Below are positions 1 through 9,440 of a stretch of DNA of 64,000 nucleotides, piece by piece. A program made the position numbers and the translations under genes. Within the stretch, counting starts at the first letter, position 1. The number at the start of each line of letters is the position of its first letter. The stretch covers positions 184,329 to 248,328 of the forward strand of contig NZ_VLKZ01000006.1 of assembly GCF_007830185.1 (NCBI RefSeq), given 5' to 3'. The notes under the pieces are model-generated. The model was not told where the DNA came from and made no database searches. It worked only from the letters and a program-made list of their open reading frames with translations. This stretch comes from Halalkalibacter nanhaiisediminis (GTDB taxonomy: Bacteria > Bacillota > Bacilli > Bacillales > Bacillaceae_D).

Positions 1-141
1 TTGCTCATACAACCCATTTGTTGCACGAAACACTCCTCCTCTGGCACCGACATCTTCCCCAAGAACAAATACTTTCTCATCTCGTTCCATTTCTTCTCGT
101 AATGCCTGTGTAACGGCATCAATGTATGAAATAACTGCCAT
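1..141 (-). CDS. bkdAB: branched-chain 2-oxoacid dehydrogenase E1 beta subunit (partial, N-terminus only)
   Basis: The first 47 codons of the E1 beta subunit run off the left edge of the window. The visible start reads MAVISYIDAVTQALREEM and continues through LGEDVG, the conserved N-terminal core of BkdAB. The ATG is preceded by a strong GAGGAG ribosome site that overlaps the stop of bkdAA, so the two E1 subunits are translationally linked. With BkdAA it forms the thiamine-diphosphate E1 component that decarboxylates branched-chain 2-oxoacids. These supply isovaleryl-, isobutyryl- and methylbutyryl-CoA for branched fatty acids. The rest of the gene and the E2 gene (bkdB) lie outside the window. 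Confidence 0.93.
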   Translation of the reverse strand, partial: MAVISYIDAVTQALREEMERDEKVFVLGEDVGARGGVFRATNGLYEQ

Positions 142-158
142 TTTGTTTCTCCTCCTCT

Positions 159-1154
159 CTACTTCGCATACACATGCAACATCGTATCTTCTGGATCTGC
201 ATACGGAGCTTGTTCAGCGTATTCTGTTGCTTCATCAATAATAATTGCCATGCGCTCTTCCATTTCCTTTAACACGTCGTCAGTTAAAAGACCAACCTCT
301 TTTAAGTAAGCAGCAAATGTATAAATCGAATCTAATTTCTTCGCTTCTTCGACCTCTTCACGCGGCCGATACGCACGATCATCGTCATCACTTGAGTGTG
401 GTGTTAAACGGTAGGAAACAGCTTCAATTAACGATGGTCCTTCGCCACGACGAGCTCGGTCAGCCGCAGTCTTAACAGCTTCATAGACTGCAAGGGGATC
501 ATTCCCATCTATCGTTACACCAGGCATTCCATATCCAATTGCTCGGTCTGATACTTTTTCACAAGCAAGCTGCTTTTCAATTGGGACAGAGATCGCATAT
601 TTATTATTCTCGCACATAAAAATAACAGGTAGCTTATGAACGCCAGCGAAGTTAGCTCCCTCATGAAAATCACCTTGGTTAGATGATCCTTCACCAAATG
701 TGGTAAAGGTGACAAAGTCTTTTCCTTCCATTCTCCCTCCCAGTGCAATACCTACAGCATGGGGAACTTGTGTTGTAACAGGCGATGATCCAGTCACAAT
801 CCGATTTTTCTTTTGTCCAAAGTGACCAGGCATTTGACGACCACCTGAATTCGGATCTTCCGCTTTCGCGAAACCTGAGAGCATCAAATCACGAGCTGTC
901 ATACCAAATGATAAAACAACACCTATATCACGGTAGTAAGGCAGAATATAATCTTTTTGACGATCAAGGGCGAATGCAGCACCTACTTGTGCTGCCTCCT
1001 GCCCTTGACACGAAATCACAAATGGAATTTTCCCCGCACGATTAAGGAGCCACATACGCTCATCAAGCCTTCGTGCAAGTAACATTGTTTCATACATTTC
1101 TAGAACGGTTTCATCAGAAAGACCTAATGTACGGTGTCTATTCTCTGTCATCAT
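159..1154 (-). CDS. bkdAA: branched-chain 2-oxoacid dehydrogenase E1 alpha subunit
   Basis: E1 alpha subunit of the branched-chain 2-oxoacid dehydrogenase, 331 aa from the chosen start. The N-terminal RTLGLSDE and the block LLARRLDERMWLLNRAGK are characteristic of BkdAA. The thiamine-diphosphate motif region GEGSSNQGDFHEGANFA and the phosphorylation-loop-like YRLTPHSSDDD are visible. An open frame extends ten codons further, to 1181, into the lpdV stop region. A clear AGAGGAGG lies just ahead of the tandem ATG-ATG at 1154/1151, which also matches the usual family start, so 1154 is preferred. It sits between lpdV and bkdAB with almost no spacing, consistent with one transcript. Confidence 0.96.
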   Translation of the reverse strand: MMTENRHRTLGLSDETVLEMYETMLLARRLDERMWLLNRAGKIPFVISCQGQEAAQVGAAFALDRQKDYILPYYRDIGVVLSFGMTARDLMLSGFAKAEDPNSGGRQMPGHFGQKKNRIVTGSSPVTTQVPHAVGIALGGRMEGKDFVTFTTFGEGSSNQGDFHEGANFAGVHKLPVIFMCENNKYAISVPIEKQLACEKVSDRAIGYGMPGVTIDGNDPLAVYEAVKTAADRARRGEGPSLIEAVSYRLTPHSSDDDDRAYRPREEVEEAKKLDSIYTFAAYLKEVGLLTDDVLKEMEERMAIIIDEATEYAEQAPYADPEDTMLHVYAK

Positions 1155-1182
1155 CGTTCCTCCTCTTTCATTAATCTTCATA

Positions 1183-2604
1183 TTATGAATGAATGGCTAA
1201 ACCATCTACAGCAAGAGCTGCTTCCCCAATCACTTCTGATAAGGTCGGATGTGGATGGATGGTACGCGCAACCTCAAAATGTGCCGCATCTAATACTTTA
1301 GCAAGTGCCGCCTCCGATATCATATCTGTGACGTGAGGACCAATCATATGAACACCGAGGACATCGTCATTATTCGCATCGACAATGATTTTGGCCATTC
1401 CATCCGTTTCCCCGTAAACAAGAGCCTTTCCAATGGCTTTAAAAGGGAAAGTTCCAATTTTCACATCGAAACCGCGCTCCTTTGCTTCTATCTCCGTTAA
1501 ACCAACACTAGCCATTTCTGGATGACTGTAGATACATTTTGCCACAGTGTCATAATTAATTGGTTCAGGCTTCTTTCCAGCAAGATGATCAACAGCAACA
1601 ATTCCTTCATGAGAAGCAACATGGGCAAGCTGCAATCCACCAATGACATCGCCTATCGCATACATATGAGATTCCTTCGTCTGATGGAATTCATTAACCG
1701 CGATTGCCCCATTCTCGACAACGATATCTGTGTTTTCAAGGCCAATATCTTCGACATTCGGCTTGCGACCAACAGATAATAGCAATTGATCAGCTTGAAA
1801 TATTTGTTCTTCTCCGTTCAATTCAGCACGAATGGTCACACCTTGCCCTTTTTCCAATGTTTCAGGCAACACTTTTGCATTCGTAATTAAATGAATTCCC
1901 TTTTTCTTAAGGATCTTCGCAGCTTCTTTCGCAATATCTGCATCCTCAGTCGGAAGAATTTGCGAACCAAACTCTAGGACAGTCACTTCGACACCAAAAT
2001 CATTCAGCATCGACGCCCATTCAATTCCAATCACCCCTCCACCAACAATAATCATCGATGAAGGTAATGTTTCAAGAGAAAGTGCTTCATCAGATGTCAG
2101 CACAAACTCGCCATCTGGTACAAGACCTGGTAACGTTCGAGGAGTGGATCCTGTAGCAATCAAGACATATTGTGGAATTAGCATCGTGTTTTCTTGACCA
2201 TCTGCCCGTTCCACCGAAATCGTTCCAGGAGTTGGTGAGAAAATAGACGGACCAAGAATTCGACCTTTTCCTTTAAATACATCAATTTTACCTTTTTTCA
2301 TTAAATGCATGACACCACGATGCAGTTGTTCGACAATCGCTTCTTTACGTTCCTGCACCTTTTTAAAATTAAGCGTTACATCACCTGTGACAACTCCAAA
2401 TTCATCTGCACGCTTTGCTGTTGCAAAAACCTCTGCACTCCTGAGCAATGCTTTGCTCGGGATACAACCTTTATGCAAGCACGTTCCACCAAGCTTTTCT
2501 TTTTCAACAACAGCTACCTTCAAACCATGCTGCGCGGCACGAATGGCAGCTACATAACCACCCGTTCCTGCCCCTAAAATAACAAGATCATATTCTTCAG
2601 CCAT
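1183..2604 (-). CDS. lpdV: dihydrolipoyl dehydrogenase (E3) of the branched-chain complex
   Basis: FAD-dependent E3 component, 473 aa, the usual length. It reoxidises the E2 lipoyl arm with NAD+. The N-terminal FAD-binding GAGTGG (about residue 11), the redox-active disulfide GGTCLHKGCIPSK (about 39-51), the NAD-binding GGGVIG (about 187) and the C-terminal catalytic His-Glu block HPHPTLSE (about 450) are all present. A GGAGGG ribosome site precedes the ATG. In B. subtilis this gene follows buk. Here it directly follows bcd, so the phosphotransbutyrylase and butyrate kinase genes are absent from the operon. Confidence 0.96.
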   Translation of the reverse strand: MAEEYDLVILGAGTGGYVAAIRAAQHGLKVAVVEKEKLGGTCLHKGCIPSKALLRSAEVFATAKRADEFGVVTGDVTLNFKKVQERKEAIVEQLHRGVMHLMKKGKIDVFKGKGRILGPSIFSPTPGTISVERADGQENTMLIPQYVLIATGSTPRTLPGLVPDGEFVLTSDEALSLETLPSSMIIVGGGVIGIEWASMLNDFGVEVTVLEFGSQILPTEDADIAKEAAKILKKKGIHLITNAKVLPETLEKGQGVTIRAELNGEEQIFQADQLLLSVGRKPNVEDIGLENTDIVVENGAIAVNEFHQTKESHMYAIGDVIGGLQLAHVASHEGIVAVDHLAGKKPEPINYDTVAKCIYSHPEMASVGLTEIEAKERGFDVKIGTFPFKAIGKALVYGETDGMAKIIVDANNDDVLGVHMIGPHVTDMISEAALAKVLDAAHFEVARTIHPHPTLSEVIGEAALAVDGLAIHS

Positions 2605-2738
2605 TCAAATAAACCCTCCCTGCCCACGTACGTGAGTATTTGACGTTACCTACACGTTGTAGACGTTCTTAGCAACGTTTCCTGTTACCATACATAGAAC
2701 TCTTCACTTTGTCGTTAGCCATTTATCGAATTTAACTT

Positions 2739-3836
2739 TTATTTACGTCGAGATAAAATATGATGACCATTTTGTAAAAACTGACTACGAGACTTGCTCA
2801 TTCGTTCAATCCGTTCTTCCGCCATTCGATCAGCAGCTAAAAATGTTGGAATCTGGTCTCGCTTTGAAATGTCGAATACCTTTGCAACATTTTGATAAAT
2901 TCCTTCTACTTTCTTAAGCGCACGTTCACGATTATAGCCATTTAATTCATCAGCGACATTGATGACACCACCTGCATTAATTACGTAATCTGGAGCATAT
3001 GCAATGCCCATTTCGTGAATCAGGTTACCATGACGTTCTTCTTTTAACTGATTATTTGCAGCTCCTGCTATTACTTTTGCTTTTAATTGCGGAATCGTAT
3101 GATCATTGATGACCGCTCCAAGAGCACAAGGAGCAAAAATATCACAATCAACCGCGTAAATATCGTTTACACCAACTGCCTTAGCACCAAAATCAACTAC
3201 AGCGCGCTGAACGGATTCTTTATTAATATCAGTGACAATAAGCGAAGCCCCTTCTTCATGAAGGTGTTTGCACAAATGATAGGCAACATTACCGACTCCT
3301 TGAACAGCTACTGTCTTCCCCGCTAAATCATCTGTTCCAAATGCTTCCTTAGCAGCCGCCTTCATCCCAACATAAACACCGTAAGCAGTGACAGGAGATG
3401 GATTACCAGATGAACCAAAAGCTGGAGAAATACCCGTCACATAATCTGTTTCTTCGTGAATAATATCCATATCTTGAACCGTTGTCCCGACATCCTCAGC
3501 CGTAATATAGCGACCATTTAACCCTTGAATATAGCGACCGAAAGCACGGAACATCTCTTCATTTTTGTCCTTACGCGGATCACCAATGATAACCGTTTTT
3601 CCTCCGCCTAGATTTAAGCCTGCTGCAGCATTTTTATACGTCATCCCTTTAGCTAATCGGAGCGCATCTTCAAACGCATCTTCTTCTGTCTCGTACATCC
3701 ACATTCTCGTACCGCCAAGTGCAGGACCGAGTGTTGTATCATGTATGGCAATAATCGCCTTTAATCCTGATAATTTATCTTGACAAATAACCACTTGTTC
3801 ATAATCATATTTTTCCATATAAGAAAACAATTCCAT
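2739..3836 (-). CDS. bcd: leucine (branched-chain amino acid) dehydrogenase
   Basis: NAD-dependent oxidative deaminase of leucine, isoleucine and valine, which feeds 2-oxoacids to the BKDH complex encoded downstream. It is 365 aa, the typical length. The glycine-rich substrate/catalytic segment [15 protein letters not shown] carries the catalytic lysine, and GVGNVA marks the Rossmann NAD site (about residue 185). It starts [14 protein letters not shown] behind an AAGGAGGTG ribosome site. It is the first gene after the sigma-54 promoter. A 134-base gap separates it from lpdV, and I see no terminator in that gap. Confidence 0.95.
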   Translation of the reverse strand: MELFSYMEKYDYEQVVICQDKLSGLKAIIAIHDTTLGPALGGTRMWMYETEEDAFEDALRLAKGMTYKNAAAGLNLGGGKTVIIGDPRKDKNEEMFRAFGRYIQGLNGRYITAEDVGTTVQDMDIIHEETDYVTGISPAFGSSGNPSPVTAYGVYVGMKAAAKEAFGTDDLAGKTVAVQGVGNVAYHLCKHLHEEGASLIVTDINKESVQRAVVDFGAKAVGVNDIYAVDCDIFAPCALGAVINDHTIPQLKAKVIAGAANNQLKEERHGNLIHEMGIAYAPDYVINAGGVINVADELNGYNRERALKKVEGIYQNVAKVFDISKRDQIPTFLAADRMAEERIERMSKSRSQFLQNGHHILSRRK

Positions 3837-3893
3837 AATGCACCTCCTTGATGTGTCATCTAATTTCTAGATGAACCCTTCTACATTTAGTAT

Positions 3894-3909
3894 TGCAAGT
3901 TTTGTGCCA
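3894..3909 (-). promoter_or_regulatory. sigma-54 (SigL) -24/-12 promoter of the bkd operon
   Basis: On the minus strand the sequence reads TGGCAC, five bases, TTGCA, an exact -24/-12 match. It lies about 60 bases upstream of the bcd start. The gene immediately upstream, bkdR, encodes a sigma-54 activator. In B. subtilis the bkd operon is SigL- and BkdR-dependent, so the assignment is strong. Confidence 0.9.
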
Positions 3910-3972
3910 TATTAATGAAATAGTACAAATCGTTATTATTCTTAACAAATTAGGTACATTTCAACGCAACAC

Positions 3973-4024
3973 CATGCAAGATTTATCATATAGTGCAAGA
4001 AGTTGCATGCAATATCATGCAAGG
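3973..4024 (-). promoter_or_regulatory. probable BkdR upstream activating sequences
   Basis: About 65-115 bases upstream of the sigma-54 promoter there are at least four TGCA-centred repeats. They include the 10-base palindrome TTGCATGCAA at 4003-4012 and two copies of CATGCAAG at 3973 and 4017. The distance and repetition fit an enhancer for the sigma-54 activator. The block overlaps the last codons of bkdR. Which protein binds is inferred from context. Confidence 0.6.
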
Positions 4025-6063
4025 TTATATTTCTCCAATTTATAATAAAGCGATCTTAACGAGATGCCTAAAGCCTTGGCTGTCATTGTCCGATTTCCTT
4101 CGTTAATCCTTAGTGCACGGCTAATGACCTGCTTCTCCTGTTTATTTAACATCTCTTGCAAGCTGCCTTCAAATAATTCATCCTCAAATTCTTTCTTCAC
4201 AACAGGGGTTAATACATCAAAGAGGGAAGGGATATCAGTTCTTTCCACCATTTGTTTTGACGGCTCCATGTAAATCATTGTTCTCGCTAAGACATTTTCT
4301 AACTCTCGGACATTACCAGGCCAGTGATAAGATTTCAAATAATGAAGTGCGTCATTTGAAATCGAATGCACGTAACGACCATAATCTTGACTTAACTTTG
4401 CAAGCAAATGGACAGACAATGGTTCAAGATCCCCTTCTCTTTCCCTTAGAGGAGGGATTGAAATCGGCATTTTATTCAAGCGATAATATAAATCTTCACG
4501 AAAACGGTTTTCTTTAATGGCTTTTTCTAAATTAGCATTTGTTGCTGCAATGACCCGAACATCAATTGAAACTGGCTTCGTTCCACCAACTCTAACAATT
4601 TCTTGTTCTTGTAAAACCCTAAGTAACTTCGCCTGCATGGCGCTAGTAAGTTCACCAAGCTCATCTAAAAAAATACTTCCCTTATCAGCTTCCTCAAATA
4701 AACCTTTCTTTCCCCCACGTTTCGCACCTGAAAAAGCACCTTCAACATATCCAAATAACTCACTTTCAAGTAAATGCTCAGAGAGTGCAGCACAATTAAC
4801 CCGGACAAAAGAATGGGTTCTCCTAAGACTCTCATTATGTATAGCATGGGCAAATAATTCTTTCCCTGTCCCAGACTCTCCCCGAAGAAGAATTGTAACA
4901 GGAGTGGAAGCAGCCAGCTTTGCTTGTTCAATCGCAAGCTTCATCTCTGCTGACGACCCAATAATATCATTAAACGAATACTTTGCTTCTAACGTTCGGA
5001 TTCGTTTTTTCGCTCTTTCAAGCTGAGCATGTAGGGAGTTGAGCTCTGATACATCATGAATGACTCCTACACTGCCTTTTGTTTGCCGATCAACAATAAC
5101 TGGGGCAACATTGACGACGACATCTTTTTTATGGGTTCCGACTTTTAGAGGTACACCGCGAACTGCTTTGCCTGTTTTGAGTACTTGCATATGCATGCTT
5201 TCTCCCTCGGATATATCCGCTGTCGCTGGATGCCCGATCACTTCAGCTGGTGAAAGCCCTGTTAGACGTGTATAAGCTGGATTAATCATTAATCCATTAC
5301 CATGCTCATCAACCACTGATATCGCATCATCTGATGATTGAATGATCGCTTCAAGCATTGTTTGGATCCTTTTTAAACTCATGACTTGATCCGTCATTTC
5401 AACGAGTTCTGTAACATCTTTAAATACAGCAAGAGCACCGATGCAGCGTCCTTCTTCCATCATAGGCACTCTCGTTGTCACAATACTTGTACCGTTTTCT
5501 AGCTGCTGCCTGCGGTTATGCTCTACCATTTTTGTCTGCACGACTCGCGTAAGGCCACTTGATGGCAATACATCATTAATTAGTTGACCTATTGCTTCTG
5601 TCGCATCAACGCCTGATATACGTGCAGCAGCTTCGTTATATATAAGCACTCGACCTTTATTATCGATCGCAATCATACCGTCATGTGTCGAGTTTAAGAT
5701 GGTTTCTTGCAATGAAGTTTGTTTATTTAATTGCAGTATGAGTTCATCCTTCTCTTTCATTAATGAAAAGAAAAGCCAAGCAAGTTGGGATGGAACAATG
5801 ATTGTGTGATTGCTACACTCCCTTTTCAACTCGATTAACAAAGCTGGGTCACCTGTTGCTTCAAACACAAAATCGATATCATCATAATCCACAGCTTTCC
5901 AATCGTTACCTGTTTTGACTTTATGCTTTTGTGCCAACTTTAAGCCAGAAGCATGCTCGAAATGATCGAATATAGCAACAATATGAATGTGTTCCATGTT
6001 CATGAGCATATGAAACAACGCTGTTCCTCCTTGACCAGCGCCGATGATAATCGCCCGCTTCAT
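4015..6063 (-). CDS. bkdR: sigma-54-dependent transcriptional activator of the bkd operon
   Basis: Enhancer-binding activator, 682 aa. The order of parts is: an N-terminal dinucleotide-binding-like domain starting [13 protein letters not shown]; two PAS domains (about 118-215 and 235-340); a AAA+ domain with Walker A GESGTGKE near residue 390, the sigma-54 contact loop as GAFSGA (usual form GAFTGA) and ATN; and a C-terminal Fis-type helix-turn-helix ([20 protein letters not shown]). The N-terminal domain plus PAS layout matches B. subtilis BkdR. It presumably senses a branched-chain metabolite and drives the adjacent -24/-12 promoter. The ribosome site GAGGGGGAG is clear. Confidence 0.93.
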   Translation of the reverse strand: MKRAIIIGAGQGGTALFHMLMNMEHIHIVAIFDHFEHASGLKLAQKHKVKTGNDWKAVDYDDIDFVFEATGDPALLIELKRECSNHTIIVPSQLAWLFFSLMKEKDELILQLNKQTSLQETILNSTHDGMIAIDNKGRVLIYNEAAARISGVDATEAIGQLINDVLPSSGLTRVVQTKMVEHNRRQQLENGTSIVTTRVPMMEEGRCIGALAVFKDVTELVEMTDQVMSLKRIQTMLEAIIQSSDDAISVVDEHGNGLMINPAYTRLTGLSPAEVIGHPATADISEGESMHMQVLKTGKAVRGVPLKVGTHKKDVVVNVAPVIVDRQTKGSVGVIHDVSELNSLHAQLERAKKRIRTLEAKYSFNDIIGSSAEMKLAIEQAKLAASTPVTILLRGESGTGKELFAHAIHNESLRRTHSFVRVNCAALSEHLLESELFGYVEGAFSGAKRGGKKGLFEEADKGSIFLDELGELTSAMQAKLLRVLQEQEIVRVGGTKPVSIDVRVIAATNANLEKAIKENRFREDLYYRLNKMPISIPPLREREGDLEPLSVHLLAKLSQDYGRYVHSISNDALHYLKSYHWPGNVRELENVLARTMIYMEPSKQMVERTDIPSLFDVLTPVVKKEFEDELFEGSLQEMLNKQEKQVISRALRINEGNRTMTAKALGISLRSLYYKLEKYNLA

Positions 6064-6079
6064 TCATACTCCCCCTCAA

Positions 6080-6100
6080 AATTAGGACTGGGTCCTAATT
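6080..6100. repeat. perfect inverted repeat in the bkdR leader
   Basis: AATTAGGAC, three bases, GTCCTAATT: two exact 9-base arms, 17 bases upstream of the bkdR start. It could be an operator or a short leader hairpin; the sequence alone does not decide. A second smaller inverted repeat (CGGAAA A TTTCCG) lies at 6171-6183, in the divergent bkdR/yqzF space. Confidence 0.5.
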
Positions 6101-6226
6101 GCTACTAACAATTCTTTATCTTCACTATTACGCAAATGACACAAAGATGCAACTCCTAAGATGTACACAACGGAAAATTTCCGCTAAACTAGAAAGAAAC
6201 AGACTATAGATGAAAGAGGAATCAAG

Positions 6227-6475
6227 ATGGGACGTTTTATTGCACTTATGATTTTAATTATTCCTATAATAATCGCTGGTTATGGCATAAAATTGATGAG
6301 AGATACAATATTCCAGTTATTAAATAGCCCCTATCCTAACCTGTCATTACAGTTTTCAGTTGGATTTTTGCTCTTTCTAGCAGGCCTTAGTTTTATTGGC
6401 GGCTTTATTTTTTATCGCGACCGTAAAAATGGCAAAATCGCTCCACGTTTTCAAAGAAAAAAAACAAAACCTTAA
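6227..6475 (+). CDS. yqzF: DUF2627 small membrane protein
   Basis: 82-aa protein of the YqzF/DUF2627 family, divergently placed next to bkdR as in related bacilli. Two hydrophobic segments (about 5-24 and 43-64) flank a short loop. The C-terminus is basic (RFQRKKTKP), suggesting a cytoplasmic tail. The ribosome site AAAGAGG precedes the ATG. No catalytic motif is visible and the function is not known. A terminator follows about 70 bases downstream. Confidence 0.8.
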   Translation: MGRFIALMILIIPIIIAGYGIKLMRDTIFQLLNSPYPNLSLQFSVGFLLFLAGLSFIGGFIFYRDRKNGKIAPRFQRKKTKP

Positions 6476-6544
6476 TGAACACAGCAGGAAAAATTTAATA
6501 GTAAAAACTATCTTACTAAATAATGAATTAATTTGCACGCCACT

Positions 6545-6577
6545 AGCCCACTATGAGAAAATTACTCGTAGTGGGCT
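6545..6577 (+). terminator. intrinsic terminator-like hairpin after yqzF
   Basis: The stem AGCCCACTATGAG pairs with CTCGTAGTGGGCT (one wobble), followed by TTTAAAA. The uridine run is weak. Confidence 0.6.
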
Positions 6578-6647
6578 TTAAAATCATGTCACATCTATTC
6601 TTTAGCTCTAAAAAAGTTTTACTATGACTTATTGACACATACCTTAC

Positions 6648-7442
6648 TCATTTTTTCACAATACCAATTTGATCAATTACCCGAAGCATCGACCAGCTCT
6701 CAATTAAAGTAGATATCGACCATTTTTCTGCAAGTAGGATAAAAAACAGGATACTAAAGAATACCCCGATTTGAACAAAAAGATCCGTATGATGAATGAA
6801 AACAATTGCTAACATCGCTCCAATAACCGTTGCCCCATTGTCTCCAAGCATCGCTTTCCTATGTCCTTCTAACACAAACAATATATAATAAACTGCAATT
6901 ATTGTTACAACAAAGTAAAAAGATGGAAGGGGTGATCCAATAAATATAACAATTGTCATAACTAAGGAAGCCTTCCAAACACGTAATGGTCTTGTATCAA
7001 ACAAATTCATGGTATGTGGAAGACCTGTTAACAAGAAGAAGGAAAGTAAATTTAGCAAAAAAGAGTTTGGCTGCTTTGTCCAAAGATAAAGCAGGGCAAA
7101 ACCAATCGTTCCTATGGCTTTTAAGAGCCCTGTTGTGATCTTACGTGTTTCCGTTACATAGCGAATATGTCCTCTTAAACCCTTTGGATAAGGTTTTCCA
7201 AAACGATCATCAATAAAACCAAGCAACCAAATTCCAATTATATATAAAAAAGCTGAAAGTGATAAGGCTTCTAAAGGGTAAGGTGGAAACGCGTAAAGGA
7301 CAGCATAACTATACAAAACGATAACACCTAAACTATACGGTACCAATTTCCCTTCATAATTAACGACCGTTAAATTCATTGAATGGAACGCAATCATACT
7401 GAAGTAGGCGATAACTGGCAATGTAATCAGAAGAGGAATCAT
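6648..7442 (-). CDS. membrane sugar-phosphate transferase of the MraY/WecA (GT4) type
   Basis: 264-aa polytopic protein with about eight to nine hydrophobic segments. It carries the Asp-rich cytoplasmic loop GFIDDRFGKPYPKGLRGH, which resembles the DD motif of polyprenyl-phosphate sugar-phosphate transferases, and LGDNGATVIGA near the C-terminus, like the second conserved Asp loop. It probably transfers a sugar phosphate to undecaprenyl phosphate. It is shorter than MraY (about 320 aa), so the exact donor is unclear. The start at 7442 overlaps the GT2 stop as ATGA and has GAGGA upstream, so it is preferred to an earlier GTG at 7460. Confidence 0.75.
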   Translation of the reverse strand: MIPLLITLPVIAYFSMIAFHSMNLTVVNYEGKLVPYSLGVIVLYSYAVLYAFPPYPLEALSLSAFLYIIGIWLLGFIDDRFGKPYPKGLRGHIRYVTETRKITTGLLKAIGTIGFALLYLWTKQPNSFLLNLLSFFLLTGLPHTMNLFDTRPLRVWKASLVMTIVIFIGSPLPSFYFVVTIIAVYYILFVLEGHRKAMLGDNGATVIGAMLAIVFIHHTDLFVQIGVFFSILFFILLAEKWSISTLIESWSMLRVIDQIGIVKK

Positions 7443-8104
7443 AAGAGCGTTCCTCGACACTGTCTCTCAATGTCCACCCATTGCTTCAATCGATGAACAA
7501 ATCCTTTCATGTTTCTCCCCATTTCTCGATGCGTCATCGTTGTTGGAATTTCAACACACTTCGCCCCAGCTTTAAGCAAATCTATTGTCATTTGTGCTTC
7601 GACACCGAACCCTTGATACGCCCTAGCTAGTAAAACAGACAGCCATTTACGATGAAAAGCCCTTTGGCCTGATAAAGGTGCTTCCAACTTTACTCCTGTT
7701 TGTTGATAGATAAGAGCTTGTACACGTTTTTTCACAAAACCCAACCCAGCATGTTTTCCTGCCTTTACGATTGAAATGGCCACATCAGCCTGCTGTTTTT
7801 CCAGTGGACTTAACAGCGACGTCACTTCATTAGCACTTTCTTCTAAATCAGCATCTAAACAAGCAATATACGTTCCCTTCGCTTCACGCCAGCCAATTTG
7901 CAGAGCAAAGCCTTTTCCATGATTAATGGGCAGTGTGATCACTTTATTTGCATATTTTTCTGCAATACGCTTTGTTTGATCCGTGCTACCGTCATTCACA
8001 ACGATGATTTCAGCGTTTGATGAAAAATGTTTTAACGATTTTAATGTAGAGCCAATTCGATCCGCTTCATTATAAGCTGGAATGACAAAGGAAACATTAA
8101 TCAT
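7439..8104 (-). CDS. family 2 glycosyltransferase
   Basis: 221-aa soluble GT-A glycosyltransferase. It starts MINVSFVIPAYNEADRIG, then IVVNDGSTDQT (nucleotide-binding Asp) and CLDADLEES (a DXD-like metal site). Family members transfer a nucleotide sugar to a lipid carrier or polymer. The start at 8104 is chosen because AAGGAGG lies directly upstream. It overlaps the end of the SteA-like gene by eight bases and the next gene by four, so the three genes are one operon. With its neighbours it could build a lipid-linked saccharide. The substrate is not readable from the sequence. Confidence 0.82.
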   Translation of the reverse strand: MINVSFVIPAYNEADRIGSTLKSLKHFSSNAEIIVVNDGSTDQTKRIAEKYANKVITLPINHGKGFALQIGWREAKGTYIACLDADLEESANEVTSLLSPLEKQQADVAISIVKAGKHAGLGFVKKRVQALIYQQTGVKLEAPLSGQRAFHRKWLSVLLARAYQGFGVEAQMTIDLLKAGAKCVEIPTTMTHREMGRNMKGFVHRLKQWVDIERQCRGTLL

Positions 8105-9236
8105 GGCGAAGAACCTCCTTTTTCTTTGATAACGACAACCGATCAAACCGATCATTCAAAACCTGATAGAATGTTTTTAGTCTGAATGAATTAATCACCT
8201 TCAAAGAAATCCATTTATTTGATAAAAGTCGATTTCGGTTTATGAGCTTATGAATTCCTTTTAAATCAGTAATTCTTTCACCTGCCTGCATCCGACATAA
8301 CCAGGTTGCTCCCATTCCCGCTCGACTTTTCTCAAGAAATTCTGTCATTCCCATTCGACAACCAATTAAATAAAGATGTTTAGCTCCTGACCAATAGGAA
8401 GCAGCAACCGCTACATCTTCACTTGTTCCGACAAAGCGAATGGTTTCCGCCTCAATACCCATTGTCATTAGAGTCTCTTTCCCTGGTGAATGACCATTTG
8501 GATGTTCATGACATAATAAAATGGCACCACAGTGTAATGCTTTCTCGCTAATCGAATCCATGTCACCAATAATAAAATTTGGACAAATTTTATGTTTCAA
8601 CAGTCCATCAGCAGCCCCGTCAACAGCAATCACAATCGTGGATTTTTGCTTAAGGATGTATTGGATTGCGCAAATATCTTGTTCATAATTCGTATTTCTT
8701 GCAATAATAAATACATCTTTTCCCTCTAAACTCTTAAGTACAGTAGGAAATTGTGGGCACTTCTGAAACCACTCACACTCTCGTTTTGCATACGTTAGAG
8801 TGTTATCTACAAAACGATCAAACTGCTTAGCATAATAAAGCCTCGCAAAGGAAAGCTTTTCATTAATCAATCGTTGGTCATAAGCAAGTAGTTCCGCTGC
8901 ATAAATAGGACGATCCTTACTAAGTATAAAGAGCTTATTCGTTTGAATAAGTGCTTGTTCCCCATGATACTCCGAGTTCTTACAAGAAAGATTAACTACA
9001 TCAAAAACCGCAATTCCAGCTTGTAGTAGTGTATTGACATGATGATGTGTATATTGACCACTCATCGATGCCTTACCATTTATGACAGCCTTCACTTGCG
9101 CTTCAATTAACCCCTCGACGGCCACCCCGTCCAAATCTTCATGCCAAAGAAACACTATGCTTTCCTTAGGTAAGTAATGAAGGAGTCTTTTTGTCTTTTT
9201 ATGCTCATAAATAGGTCCTTTAATTCTTTCAGCCAT
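8097..9236 (-). CDS. SteA-like protein (thiamin-pyrophosphokinase-like fold)
   Basis: 379-aa protein. The central GDMDSIS motif and VDGAADGLL resemble the catalytic fold of thiamin pyrophosphokinase. The overall layout matches proteins annotated as putative cytokinetic ring protein SteA, which in Actinobacteria lies near recN and affects cell division and wall synthesis. Here it heads a three-gene operon with two glycosyltransferases and lies two genes from recN. The start at 9236 is chosen because AGAGGG precedes this ATG; the open frame runs ten codons further. Family assignment is from motif memory, not a search. The role in cell envelope or division is inference. Confidence 0.65.
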   Translation of the reverse strand: MAERIKGPIYEHKKTKRLLHYLPKESIVFLWHEDLDGVAVEGLIEAQVKAVINGKASMSGQYTHHHVNTLLQAGIAVFDVVNLSCKNSEYHGEQALIQTNKLFILSKDRPIYAAELLAYDQRLINEKLSFARLYYAKQFDRFVDNTLTYAKRECEWFQKCPQFPTVLKSLEGKDVFIIARNTNYEQDICAIQYILKQKSTIVIAVDGAADGLLKHKICPNFIIGDMDSISEKALHCGAILLCHEHPNGHSPGKETLMTMGIEAETIRFVGTSEDVAVAASYWSGAKHLYLIGCRMGMTEFLEKSRAGMGATWLCRMQAGERITDLKGIHKLINRNRLLSNKWISLKVINSFRLKTFYQVLNDRFDRLSLSKKKEVLRHD

Positions 9237-9370
9237 TTGACAACCCTCTTTGCACCGTTTGATCATAATATAAGCAGTTTCTTAATAATTATGTTAGAAA
9301 ATTCGTTTCACTGAATAGATTCAAACGATATTAGCACCTATATCGCTTTTCCTTCTCTCTTTTAAATGAA

Positions 9371-9410
9371 ATAAGACTGACTCATGAATCAATCAATGAG
9401 TCAGTCTTAT
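9371..9410 (-). terminator. terminator downstream of spo0A
   Basis: A perfect 15-base stem ATAAGACTGACTCAT pairs with ATGAGTCAGTCTTAT. On the minus strand it is followed by TTTCATTT. It separates spo0A from the SteA-like operon. Confidence 0.8.
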
Positions 9411-9440
9411 CCATGTGTCTTTATCTTACTCCTTACCCTT

